Shown here in pieces: positions 1 to 7,719 of a DNA stretch of 25,465 nucleotides; the first letter of the stretch is position 1; each line of letters begins with the position of its first letter. The notes beneath the pieces were generated by a model that was not told the DNA's origin, did no database searches, and saw only the letters and a program-made list of their open reading frames with translations. The DNA is from SURF-33 sp964598885. GTDB lineage: Bacteria; Desulfobacterota; Desulfobacteria; Desulfobacterales; Desulfosalsimonadaceae. Where the stretch lies: NCBI GenBank assembly GCA_964598885.1, contig CAZRES010000033.1, forward strand, positions 1 to 25,465, written 5' to 3'. The position numbers and the translations under genes were made by a program.

Positions 1-328
1 GTATGCCGAAGGCAAGGGGTTCGGAAAATCCCATGGTGGCGATGCCGAACCACTCCACAAAATTGGCCCAGTCGCCGAGTTCGGTCATGGTGGGCATACG
101 GAAAAGATCATTGGGGTTATACAGATCCATCCCCGGCAGCCTGATCAGATGAACGCCATTGTCGATTACCGGATATTCAGGGCCGGAGATCACGTCCACC
201 CGGTGCCCGAGATCCCGGAGGGCCCGGCTCAGGTTTCGGATATAGACGCCCTGGCCCCCGCAATGGGGGTTGCTGCGATAGCCCAGCAGGCAGATGCGCA
301 ATGACGTGTTAAACGGTTTTTCCGGCAT
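1..328 (-). CDS. Glycosyltransferase family 4, N-terminal part (cut by window edge)
   Basis: The minus strand stays open from an ATG at 328 to the window edge and encodes the first 109 residues of a protein. It begins with a beta strand, RICLLGYRSNP, followed by the glycine-rich CGGQGVYIRNLSRAL and then LGHRVDVISGPEYP. This is the usual N-terminal Rossmann half of GT-B fold family 4 glycosyltransferases, in which the GGQ(G)VY loop precedes the first helix. Such enzymes transfer a sugar from a nucleotide donor, usually in cell-surface polysaccharide or lipid assembly. The C-terminal donor-binding half lies outside the window, so donor and acceptor cannot be judged. I chose ATG 328 because the frame is blocked just upstream; a TTG at 301 is an alternative. 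It is divergent from pyrD. Confidence 0.75.
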   Translation of the reverse strand, partial: MPEKPFNTSLRICLLGYRSNPHCGGQGVYIRNLSRALRDLGHRVDVISGPEYPVIDNGVHLIRLPGMDLYNPNDLFRMPTMTELGDWANFVEWFGIATMGFSEPLAFGI

Positions 329-406
329 TAACTCATGATTTCCGGTTTTCGTCCCGCGAGTGCTTTAGCGTTTGACCGTGCGGCGTTTATGCTCTATGAT
401 TGCACC

Positions 407-440
407 CGAAATCGAGGGGTTAATATATGTGTTGATTTCG
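407..440. promoter_or_regulatory. Inverted repeat in the glycosyltransferase/pyrD divergent region
   Basis: The 201-bp divergent gap between the glycosyltransferase start (328) and pyrD (530) contains a perfect 7-bp dyad, CGAAATC at 407-413 and GATTTCG at 434-440, separated by 20 AT-rich bases. Its placement, about 90 bases before pyrD, would suit a regulator-binding site. No convincing pair of -35 and -10 boxes was found near it. The assignment is speculative because a 7-bp dyad can arise by chance. Confidence 0.25.
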
Positions 441-529
441 ACTTATGAATGCATCAATTATAGCCGCGGAGCGGTTTCGTCAAGGGCTTTTTCCATGATT
501 TTTCAACAGAAAGGGTAGAATACATCGAC

Positions 530-1447
530 ATGCCGGACATCAATCTCAGCGTGGATATCGGCGGAATTGTCCTGAAAAATCCGGTGATGACGGCATCCGG
601 CACTTTCGGGTTCGGGACCGAATTCGCCGATCTGGTGGACCTTGACCGCCTTGGGGGTATCATCGTCAAGGGACTGTCCATCCAGCCGGCGCCCGGTAAT
701 CCGCCGCCCCGGATTATTGAAACTCCCTGCGGCATGCTCAATGCCATCGGACTGGAAAATGTCGGCGTGGAAGCATTCATCCGCGAAAAGCTTCCTCTTC
801 TGACATCCGTTTCCACGCCGGTTTTTACGAATATCTACGGCAAGACCGAAAATGAATATGCAGAGATCGCGGCCTGTCTTAATGATGTGGAAAAAGTCGC
901 CGGACTGGAGGTCAATATCTCCTGTCCCAATGTCACCGCCGGCGGCGTCGCCTTTGGCGTGAATCCGGAAATGGCTGCTTCCGTGGTTCGGGCCGTAAAA
1001 GCCGAGACATCCAAGCCGGTCATCATCAAGCTTTCTCCCAATGTTACCGATGTGACCATGATCGCCAAAAGCGTCGAAGCTGCCGGAGCCGATGCCGTTT
1101 CCCTGATCAATACCATCACCGGCATGGCAATCGACATCCAAAAGCGTGTTCCCGTGCTGGCCAATATCACCGGCGGCTTGTCCGGTCCCGCCATACGGCC
1201 GGTGGCCGTTCGCATGGTATGGCAGACAGCCCGTGCCGTTCGCATCCCGGTGATCGGCATCGGCGGCATCATGTGCGCGGCCGATGCACTGGAATTCATC
1301 ATTGCCGGCGCCTCGGCTATTCAGGTGGGCACCGCTAATTTCGTCAATCCCGGCATTACCATGGAAATCATCGAAGGCATCATCCGCTATTTAAAGGACC
1401 ATAATATGGACGATATCCATGAATTGATCGGTTCTCTTCAGATTTGA
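530..1447 (+). CDS. pyrD: Dihydroorotate dehydrogenase, class 1B catalytic subunit
   Basis: This 305-residue protein oxidises dihydroorotate to orotate in pyrimidine synthesis, using FMN in a TIM barrel in the cytosol. NPVMTASGTFGFG (residues 17-29) begins the barrel. NISCPN places a cysteine at residue 132, which is the catalytic base of class 1 enzymes; class 2 enzymes have serine here. VIGIGGI and GASAIQVGTANF near the C terminus are the FMN phosphate loops. Length fits the 1B family (about 300-310). In this family the partner is PyrK, an iron-sulfur/FAD subunit that passes electrons to NAD, normally encoded next door. No pyrK is adjacent here. A purine-rich stretch (GAAAGGG) lies about 15 bases ahead of the start, so the ribosome site is not strong. 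Confidence 0.93.
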   Translation: MPDINLSVDIGGIVLKNPVMTASGTFGFGTEFADLVDLDRLGGIIVKGLSIQPAPGNPPPRIIETPCGMLNAIGLENVGVEAFIREKLPLLTSVSTPVFTNIYGKTENEYAEIAACLNDVEKVAGLEVNISCPNVTAGGVAFGVNPEMAASVVRAVKAETSKPVIIKLSPNVTDVTMIAKSVEAAGADAVSLINTITGMAIDIQKRVPVLANITGGLSGPAIRPVAVRMVWQTARAVRIPVIGIGGIMCAADALEFIIAGASAIQVGTANFVNPGITMEIIEGIIRYLKDHNMDDIHELIGSLQI

Positions 1448-1537
1448 TGCGTTCGTAAAAATTGCTTCCCCAAGACTCTCGAAGCGAAAAATCGATTTTT
1501 TTATGCTCGCGTCAAAAAAATACCATAACAAAAAAAC

Positions 1538-1566
1538 TGTCCAAAACGGTAAAACGGTGGTATAAA
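1538..1566 (+). promoter_or_regulatory. Candidate promoter of the chalcone-isomerase-like gene
   Basis: TATAAA at 1561-1566 matches a -10 box in five of six positions. A poor -35 (TGTCCA, 1538-1543) lies 17 bases before it. The spacer holds a perfect tandem copy of AAAACGGT (1543-1550 and 1551-1558), which may be a regulator site. Just after pyrD, around 1488-1504, there is an A/T palindrome (AAAAATCGATTTTT) that could be a weak terminator. All of this is by eye. Confidence 0.35.
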
Positions 1567-1630
1567 TTTCATCGATAAAAAAACAATGTTTGAGTCATTA
1601 AACGCCAATCAATTTAAAAAGGAGTCGGTT

Positions 1631-2635
1631 ATGTTAAAAAAAGCCTGTATTGCCCTGATGATTTTATTGATGGCGGCGTCGGCGGCGTCCGCCAGGGTGG
1701 TAAACGGGGTGGATTTACCCGAAACGCTCCAGTTCGGCGACGATGTCCTAATATTAAACGGCGCAGGAACCCGTGTGGTGCTGATGATTATTAAACCTTA
1801 CGTGGGCGGACTTTATTTAAAGGCACCGGAAACAGATGCCCAAAAAATCATGATGGCGGATGAAACCATGGCCATACGCCTCAATATCATCAGCAGCACA
1901 AGCCGAAGCACCATGATGTCGGCGTTGAACAAAGGAATCCGGAGCGCATTGGACTCCATCGGCGGAGATTTTGAGATGATTCGAAGCCGTTTTGATACGT
2001 TTAAGGAATTTTTTCCCGAAGACGAGTTTGAGGAAGGACATTATGTTGATTTTGCCTATGTCCCCACCGAAGGCCTTAAAATTTATAAAAACGGTTCGTT
2101 TACGGGCGTCATTGAAGGTATCGATTTCAAACAGGCGTTTTTCGGCATCTGGCTCAACGAATCCTCTCCTGCCGACAGCGACCTGAAAACCGCCATGGTC
2201 GCCGGCGATGTCAGTCCGGAAGCTCTTAAGGCCAGGGATCAGTGGATGGCCAGGGTCAAGCTGGAAGAAGAAAAAAGAGTTGCGGAAACCGAAGCCAAGG
2301 CTGCTGCCAGAGCCGAAGCCGAGGCCCGAGCCAAAGCGGAAGCCGAAGCAAAACGGAGAGCTGAAGAAAAAGCCAGAGCCGAGGCGGAAGCTAAAAAACG
2401 GGCTGCTGCCGCGAAACCGGCCACGACAAAAGCTCCCGCCAGGGCGTCCGCTCCGGCCGCCGCCGCCACGATGCCGGCCGCTGCCAATAATGCACTGGTC
2501 TCCGCGCTTCTGGTCAACGCCATCAAAACGTCCGAGCAGATCGCCGCGCAGCAGGGAAAACCCTTTGACATTAATGCCGAAACCGACAGAATCCTGGATC
2601 TCTGGTCTACCATCAACGCTGAGGTGTCCCGGTAA
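1631..2635 (+). CDS. Secreted chalcone-isomerase-like protein with Ala/Glu/Lys-rich tail
   Basis: The 334-residue product starts at the ATG with an AGGAG ribosome site about 7 bases upstream; an ATG 45 bases earlier in the same frame lacks one. Residues 1-22 form a signal peptide (Lys pair, hydrophobic core, ASA-R junction). Residues about 23-190 resemble the bacterial chalcone-isomerase-like fold (VVNGVDLPETLQFG, then KPYVGGLYLK, then a C-terminal part with VIEGIDFKQAFFGIWL). In bacteria this fold is usually not an enzyme of flavonoid metabolism and its role is largely unknown. Residues about 210-285 are almost all Ala, Glu, Lys and Arg and should form a long charged helix or coiled coil, TolA-like in composition. 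A short conserved-looking segment (NNALVSALLVNAIKTSEQIA) closes the protein. Export to the periplasm is inferred from the signal peptide. Confidence 0.8.
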   Translation: MLKKACIALMILLMAASAASARVVNGVDLPETLQFGDDVLILNGAGTRVVLMIIKPYVGGLYLKAPETDAQKIMMADETMAIRLNIISSTSRSTMMSALNKGIRSALDSIGGDFEMIRSRFDTFKEFFPEDEFEEGHYVDFAYVPTEGLKIYKNGSFTGVIEGIDFKQAFFGIWLNESSPADSDLKTAMVAGDVSPEALKARDQWMARVKLEEEKRVAETEAKAAARAEAEARAKAEAEAKRRAEEKARAEAEAKKRAAAAKPATTKAPARASAPAAAATMPAAANNALVSALLVNAIKTSEQIAAQQGKPFDINAETDRILDLWSTINAEVSR

Positions 2636-2676
2636 CAACCCGGACCAGATTTTTTAGATTACACTAAAATCGAATT

Positions 2677-2712
2677 AAGAAGGGGGCCCAAACGCCCCCT
2701 TCTTTTGTTTTG
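2677..2712 (+). terminator. Strong intrinsic terminator, possibly bidirectional
   Basis: AAGAAGGGGGC (2677-2687) pairs perfectly with GCCCCCTTCTT (2694-2704) around a 6-base loop and is followed by a T-rich run (TTTGTTTT). It lies between the end of the chalcone-isomerase-like gene (2635) and the end of the convergent leuA (2757). Read on the minus strand the stem is followed by a weaker T-rich stretch, so it may also end the branched-chain operon. Confidence 0.9.
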
Positions 2713-2756
2713 TTATGCGATTTGATTACAGCTATACCAATGGAAGTTGAATGTTC

Positions 2757-4295
2757 TTACAAAACATCCGTTGTGGTCGGCGGATTCTGGCGCAGGTATT
2801 CCAGGCGGTTGAGGCCGTTGATGTAGGCCAGAGCCGATGCCGTGATGATATCCGGGTCCGCGCCTTTGCCAAGGGCCATCATGTTGTCTTCTTTCAGGCG
2901 CACCGTCACCTCGCCCTGGGCGTCGGTGCCGCCGGTCAAGGCGCTGATGGTAAAGCGCATCAGTTTGGACTTGGTGCCGGTGAGCTTGGCAATGGCGTTG
3001 TAGGCCGCGTCAATGGGGCCGTTGCCGCTTCCGGTGCCGACCTGCTCGACGCCGTTGATGCGAAGCTTGGCCGTGGCAATGGGAAGAACAGTGGTGCCGC
3101 TGGTCACCTGCAGATAAATCAGGCCGTAAATGTCGCTGGTGCGCAACACTTCCTGGGTCACCAGGGCTTCCAGATCCTCATCAGTCACATTCTTTTTCTT
3201 GTCCGCCAGGGCTTTGAATTTTTTAAACACGGTCCGCAGCTCTTCATCGGACAGGTCATATCCCATGCCGGTAAGATGCTTGAGCAGCGCATGTTTGCCG
3301 GAATGCTTGCCCATGACCATTCGGGTGGTGGTCAGACCAACGGTTTCCGGCCGCATGATTTCATAGGTCATGGGATTTTTCAGCATGCCGTCCTGATGAA
3401 TGCCGGCCTCGTGGGCGAATGCGTTGGCGCCCACGATGGCTTTGTTGGGCTGCACCAGGATGCCGGTGATCAGACTGACCAGCCGGCTGATGGCGGTGAT
3501 CTGGTGGGTCTGAATGCCCGTGGTCACCGGCGCGAACGTCGGCCGGGTATTCAAGGTCATCACCACTTCCTCCAGGGAAGTGTTGCCGGCCCGCTCGCCG
3601 ATGCCGTTGATGGTGACTTCGGCCTGCCGCGCCCCGGCCTGGATGGCGGCCAGGGTGTTGGCCGTGGCCAGGCCCAGATCGTTATGGCAGTGCACGCTTA
3701 GAATCGCTTTGCCCATATTGGGCGTGTGGGTCATGATATACCTGACCAGCTCGCCGAACTCAACGGGGATGGCATAGCCCACCGTATCCGGAAGATTGAC
3801 GACTTTGGCGCCTGCGTCAATGACCGCCGCAAACACCTGGCAGAGAAAATCCGGATCCGAGCGTGAACCGTCCTCGGCGGAAAATTCAATGTTGTCGGTG
3901 TAGCGCTTGGCGTATTTCACGGCGTTGACGGCCGATTCCAGCACTTCATCCCGGCTCATGTTGAGCTTGTATTTCATGTGAATATCCGAGGTGGCCAGAA
4001 AGGTATGGATGCGCGGATGAGCTGCGTGGCAGACCGCCTTCCATGCCCGGTCGATGTCGTTGACCGTGGCCCGGGCCAGGGCGGCCACCTCCGCGTTGGT
4101 GATTTTTTTGGCCACGTGAGTGACGGCCTCGAAATCGCCTTCGGATGCCGCCGGAAATCCGGCCTCGATAACATCCACGCCGAGCTTTTCCAACTGAGTG
4201 GCCAACCGGACTTTTTCGGCCGGGTTCATGCTGGCCCCCGGCGATTGCTCTCCGTCCCGCAGCGTGGTATCGAAAATAAAGACTTTTTCTTTCAT
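2757..4295 (-). CDS. leuA: 2-isopropylmalate synthase
   Basis: This enzyme condenses acetyl-CoA with 2-ketoisovalerate, the first committed step of leucine synthesis. From the chosen start it is 512 residues, the usual length for long bacterial LeuA. The N-terminal barrel carries FDTTLRDGEQSPGASM, the metal site SVHCHNDLGLATAN and GIGERAGNTSLEEV. After a linker, the C-terminal domain (YLQVTSGTTVLPIATAKL, GTGSGNGPIDAAYNA) is the LeuA dimerisation/allosteric domain where leucine binds in this family. I chose the ATG at 4295, which has GGGA about 9 bases upstream and directly precedes the conserved KEKVFIFDTTLRDG. An in-frame ATG at 4343 would add 16 residues but has no ribosome site. It is the last gene of the branched-chain operon, 89 bases after cimA. 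Confidence 0.95.
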   Translation of the reverse strand: MKEKVFIFDTTLRDGEQSPGASMNPAEKVRLATQLEKLGVDVIEAGFPAASEGDFEAVTHVAKKITNAEVAALARATVNDIDRAWKAVCHAAHPRIHTFLATSDIHMKYKLNMSRDEVLESAVNAVKYAKRYTDNIEFSAEDGSRSDPDFLCQVFAAVIDAGAKVVNLPDTVGYAIPVEFGELVRYIMTHTPNMGKAILSVHCHNDLGLATANTLAAIQAGARQAEVTINGIGERAGNTSLEEVVMTLNTRPTFAPVTTGIQTHQITAISRLVSLITGILVQPNKAIVGANAFAHEAGIHQDGMLKNPMTYEIMRPETVGLTTTRMVMGKHSGKHALLKHLTGMGYDLSDEELRTVFKKFKALADKKKNVTDEDLEALVTQEVLRTSDIYGLIYLQVTSGTTVLPIATAKLRINGVEQVGTGSGNGPIDAAYNAIAKLTGTKSKLMRFTISALTGGTDAQGEVTVRLKEDNMMALGKGADPDIITASALAYINGLNRLEYLRQNPPTTTDVL

Positions 4296-4384
4296 GATTT
4301 TTTCCCAGGCAATCGATTCATTGAAATGGAGTTGCGTTTTCATATTCTGGAACCGGTTATGAGATTATCCTACATCCAGTGGTT

Positions 4385-6013
4385 TTAACTAACTGGCGTC
4401 TCACTTCCCTGTTTCAGGGACGTGGCCGCCTTTGCCAGCTTATATTGAAAACTGTCTGCCAGAGCCTGCCAGCTTGCTTCGATGATATCTTCGGACACGC
4501 CGATGGTGGTCCAGATGTTTGCATGATCCCGTGATTCAATGAGCACCCGGACCCGGGCCCCGGTGCCGTCCCGGCCGTCGAGCACCCGCACCTTGAAATC
4601 CACCAGCCGCACCGGTTCGATTTCATCGGCAAACAACTGGGTCAAGGCCTTGCGCAGAGCATTATCCAATGCGGAAACCGGTCCATGTCCCTCGGCGGCG
4701 GTGATTTCTTCCTGTCCTCCCACGGATATTTTGATCATGGCATGGGAATGACAGGGCCGGTCCTTGTTTTTTTCCACCGTGACCCGGAAGGAATCCAGCT
4801 CGAACTGGGGTGAAAACTGGTGGGACAGTTTTTCCATCAGAATCTGGAACGAACCGTCGGCCGCCTCGTACTGGTAGCCTTCCTGTTCGAGACGCTTGAT
4901 TTGGGCGATGATCTCCCGGCTGTCAATGCCGTTGCCTTCCAGCTTGATGCCCAATTCCTTGGCCTTGTATTCAATATTGCTTTTGCCGGACATATCCGAG
5001 ACCAGAACCCGCCGGCGGTTGCCCACCAGTTCGGGGTCCATGTGTTCGTAGGCCCGGGGTTCCTTCATGATGGCGTTGACGTGCAGCCCGCCTTTGTGGG
5101 CAAAAGCGCTCTTGCCCACAAACGGCCGTGTATTAAACGGCGTCATATTGGCGGTTTCACTGATATACAGCGATACCCGTTGCAGTTTTTTCAGGTTTTC
5201 ATCCGTGACGCAGGGATATCCCATCTTGATTTTCAGAATCGGGATAATGGCCGTCAGATCCGCGTTGCCGCACCGTTCGCCATATCCGTTGATGGTGCCC
5301 TGGACAATGGTCGCTCCGGCCCGCACCGCGGCGATGGAATTGGCAATGGCCATGCCGGTATCGTTGTGGGTGTGGATTCCCAGAAGGATGGCGTTGCCGT
5401 CTTTGGTGGTTCTGCCGGCAAAATGATCCCGGACCGCGGCCGTCATTTCTTCGATTTCATGGGGCAGGGTGCCGCCGTTGGTATCACAGAGCACCAGGGA
5501 AAACGCGCCGCTTTCCACCGCCGCGTCCAGGGTTTCAAGGGCATAGGCCGGATTGTCCTTGTAGCCGTCGAAAAAATGTTCCGCGTCATAATGCACTTCA
5601 AGGGAATGGGCTTTGAGATAGGAAACGGTTTCCCGGATCAGCTCCAGGTTTCGATCAAGGCCGACGCGAAGGATTTTTTCCACTTGCAGATCCCAGGTTT
5701 TGCCGAAGATCGTAGCCACGGATACGCCGCTGGCGATGATGGCATTTAACAGGCGGTCGTCCTCGACATTGATGTCGGCCTTATGGGTGGCGCCGAACGC
5801 CGTGATTCTGGCGTTTTTAAACTCCTCGGATTTTACCGCCGCGAAAAATTCATCATCCCGGCTGTTGGCTCCAGGCCACCCGCCCTCGATATAATGGATT
5901 CCCAGGTCATCAAGCTGGCGGGCAATGCGGACCTTGTCCAATGCCGAAAAGTTGATCTTCTCTCCCTGGGTTCCGTCGCGCAACGTGGTATCGTATAATT
6001 GAATTGCTTCCAT
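4385..6013 (-). CDS. cimA: (R)-citramalate synthase
   Basis: The 542-residue protein is a LeuA paralogue of the citramalate synthase type. It joins pyruvate and acetyl-CoA to give citramalate, the entry to 2-ketobutyrate and isoleucine that bypasses threonine. It differs from LeuA by the signature YDTTLRDGTQGEKINFS near the N terminus and YIEGGWPGANSRDDEFF. It keeps the metal-binding THNDTGMAIANS and GTINGYGERCGNADL, and it has the C-terminal regulatory domain (KISVGGQEEITAAEGHGPVSA) that senses isoleucine in this family. The start at ATG 6013 is preferred. The TTG at 6031 extends the frame by six residues but overlaps GGAG, which is the likely ribosome site of the ATG. Its place between ilvC and leuA, with no threonine deaminase in the operon, supports a citramalate route to isoleucine. 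Confidence 0.93.
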   Translation of the reverse strand: MEAIQLYDTTLRDGTQGEKINFSALDKVRIARQLDDLGIHYIEGGWPGANSRDDEFFAAVKSEEFKNARITAFGATHKADINVEDDRLLNAIIASGVSVATIFGKTWDLQVEKILRVGLDRNLELIRETVSYLKAHSLEVHYDAEHFFDGYKDNPAYALETLDAAVESGAFSLVLCDTNGGTLPHEIEEMTAAVRDHFAGRTTKDGNAILLGIHTHNDTGMAIANSIAAVRAGATIVQGTINGYGERCGNADLTAIIPILKIKMGYPCVTDENLKKLQRVSLYISETANMTPFNTRPFVGKSAFAHKGGLHVNAIMKEPRAYEHMDPELVGNRRRVLVSDMSGKSNIEYKAKELGIKLEGNGIDSREIIAQIKRLEQEGYQYEAADGSFQILMEKLSHQFSPQFELDSFRVTVEKNKDRPCHSHAMIKISVGGQEEITAAEGHGPVSALDNALRKALTQLFADEIEPVRLVDFKVRVLDGRDGTGARVRVLIESRDHANIWTTIGVSEDIIEASWQALADSFQYKLAKAATSLKQGSETPVS

Positions 6014-6051
6014 GAGTTTTATCTTCTCCAAATCTTACCCGTGTATCAGGA

Positions 6052-6084
6052 CCGGGAGGAGGCTGGTGGCGCGTCTCCTCCCGG
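6052..6084 (-). other. Intercistronic hairpin between ilvC and cimA
   Basis: CCGGGAGGAG (6052-6061) is perfectly complementary to CTCCTCCCGG (6075-6084) across a 13-base loop. It fills most of the 80-base gap between the ilvC stop and the cimA start. No T run follows in the direction of transcription, so a terminator is unlikely. Such stems often protect or define mRNA ends inside operons. The stem contains a GGAGG-like sequence that it would hide from ribosomes. Confidence 0.55.
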
Positions 6085-6093
6085 AGCGGATAT

Positions 6094-7143
6094 CTATTTC
6101 CGACGGTCCGGACGCAGCGACCGAACGGCAGCGCCGGCGCGCCACATTTCGGAATTTTTAATGGCGTCCAGTTCCGCCTGCAGTTTTACTTTGTAATCGG
6201 GCGCGCTGTTGGCATCCAACACTCGCTTGGTCTCCTTGCCGGTGGCCACGCTTTCATAGAGCTCGGCAAATACCGGCATGACCGCGTCCCGGAATTTGGG
6301 CGCCCAGTCTAAAGCGCCCCGCTGGGCCGTGGTGGAACAATTGGAAAACATCCAGTCCATGCCGTTTTCATCCACCAGGCGGATCAGGCTCTGGGTCAGC
6401 TCCTCCACGGTTTCATTGAACGCTTCGCTGGGGCTGTGCCCGTGTCGCCGCAGGGTGTTGTACTGGGCTTCCATGACGCCGGCCAGGCATCCCATGAGCA
6501 CGCCCCGTTCGCCGGTCAGGTCGGAGTAAACTTCCCGCTGAAACGTGGTGGGGAAAAGATAGCCCGACCCGATGGCAATGCCGATGGCCAGGGTCCGGTC
6601 CTTGGCGCGGCCGGTATAATCCTGCTCAATGGCGTAACTGGAGTTGATGCCGGCGCCTGCCAGAAAATTGGCCCTCACGCTCCGGCCCGAGCCTTTGGGC
6701 GCCGCCAGGATGACGTCAACGGTTTCCGGCGGAATCACGCCGGTCTGGTCTTTGTAAACAATGGAAAAACCATGGGAAAAATAAAGGGCGTCTCCGGGAT
6801 TGAGGCATTCCTTGACCGTAGGCCACACCGCGGTCTGTCCGGCGTCGGAAAGCAGCATCATGATGATGGTTCCTTTTTTGGCTGCTTCGGTAATGGGAAA
6901 CAGTGTCTTGCCGGGAACGAATCCGTCGGAAACGGCTTTTTCCCAGTATTCATCGCCTTCCAGCTGGCCGATGATCACATCGATGCCGTTATCCCTGAGA
7001 TTCAACGCCTGGGCTGGCCCCTGAACACCATATCCGAGAATAACAATGGTTTCGTCTTTGAGAATTTCCCGGGCTTTTTCGATGGAAAATTCATCCGCTG
7101 TTATTACATCCTCCGTTGTTCCGCCGAAATCAATTTTCGCCAT
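6094..7143 (-). CDS. ilvC: Ketol-acid reductoisomerase, probable NADH type
   Basis: This 349-residue enzyme isomerises and reduces acetolactate or acetohydroxybutyrate in the common valine/isoleucine pathway. The N-terminal Rossmann domain has GYGVQGPAQALNLRDNG at residues 37-53. The C-terminal knotted helical domain carries the acid residues of the Mg site (DLTGERGVLMG) and CSTTAQRGALDW. The catalytic His is in YFSHGFSIVY. It is a short (class I) enzyme. The loop after the second strand reads GQLEGDEYW (59-67). The Arg and Ser residues that hold the 2'-phosphate of NADPH in typical class I enzymes (GLRxGSxSW pattern) are replaced by Leu61, Asp64 and Tyr66, which suggests NADH preference (inference). 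AGGAGG sits upstream of the ATG. The gene lies 46 bases after ilvN. Confidence 0.95.
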   Translation of the reverse strand: MAKIDFGGTTEDVITADEFSIEKAREILKDETIVILGYGVQGPAQALNLRDNGIDVIIGQLEGDEYWEKAVSDGFVPGKTLFPITEAAKKGTIIMMLLSDAGQTAVWPTVKECLNPGDALYFSHGFSIVYKDQTGVIPPETVDVILAAPKGSGRSVRANFLAGAGINSSYAIEQDYTGRAKDRTLAIGIAIGSGYLFPTTFQREVYSDLTGERGVLMGCLAGVMEAQYNTLRRHGHSPSEAFNETVEELTQSLIRLVDENGMDWMFSNCSTTAQRGALDWAPKFRDAVMPVFAELYESVATGKETKRVLDANSAPDYKVKLQAELDAIKNSEMWRAGAAVRSLRPDRRK

Positions 7144-7189
7144 GATTTGTTCCTCCTGGTATCATTAGTTTTAGAGTCAAACAGTTATG

Positions 7190-7681
7190 CTATTTTTTCG
7201 AATCCCGTGCCAGGGCGATATTGCCGGTCCTGGCGATTTCAAGGATCCCAAAGGGTTTTACGAGATTCAACAGGGCGGATATTTTCTCCGCGTTGCCGGT
7301 AGCCATAATGGTATAATGATCCTGGCCCACATCCACCACGCTGCCCCGGAAAATATCGCTGATGCGCAGAATCTCCGCCCGGTGCTCGGATTTGGCGCCG
7401 ACCTTGACCAGCATCATTTCGCGCACTACGGTATCCTCGGCGGTCAAATCCGACACCTTGATGACATTGATGAGCTTGTTGAGCTGTTTTTTGATCTGTT
7501 CCAGAATCGGGGCATCCCCCTCGGTCACCATGGTCAAACGGGAAACGTGGGGTTCGGTGGTCTCTGCCACGCACAGGCTTTCGATATTGTATCCGCGGCC
7601 GGAAAACAGACCCACGATCCGCGACAGGACCCCCGGCTGATTATCAACGAGAATGGAGAGTATATGTTTTTCTTGTTTCAT
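7190..7681 (-). CDS. ilvN: Acetolactate synthase small (regulatory) subunit
   Basis: The 163-residue product starts with an ACT domain, ILSILVDNQPGVLSRIVGLFSGRGYNIESL, the feedback-sensing fold that binds valine or another branched-chain amino acid and stimulates the large subunit. The second half (REMMLVKVG, then RGSVVDVG and FGILEIARTG) is the second ACT-like domain found in full-length IlvH/IlvN proteins of about 160 residues. A ribosome site AAAGGAT lies before the ATG. It follows ilvB by 38 bases, as expected for subunits made together. The symbol ilvH would be equally correct. Confidence 0.95.
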   Translation of the reverse strand: MKQEKHILSILVDNQPGVLSRIVGLFSGRGYNIESLCVAETTEPHVSRLTMVTEGDAPILEQIKKQLNKLINVIKVSDLTAEDTVVREMMLVKVGAKSEHRAEILRISDIFRGSVVDVGQDHYTIMATGNAEKISALLNLVKPFGILEIARTGNIALARDSKK

Positions 7682-7719
7682 TGTGATATCCTTTTTATCG
7701 CTTTAAATTCGCATAAAGG

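Noticed and set aside
2208..2657. Alternative frames over the repetitive Ala/Glu/Lys region, including minus-strand 1817-2638
   Set aside because: The Pro/Arg- or Gly/Phe-rich products are frame-shifted readings of the repeated codons. The frame with signal peptide, domain and ribosome site is the 1631-2635 gene.
2751..3701. Plus-strand open frame of 316 codons
   Set aside because: It is antisense to leuA and shows no domain. Similar long shadows occur over cimA, ilvB and ilvD (for example 4820-5749 and 8635-9498).
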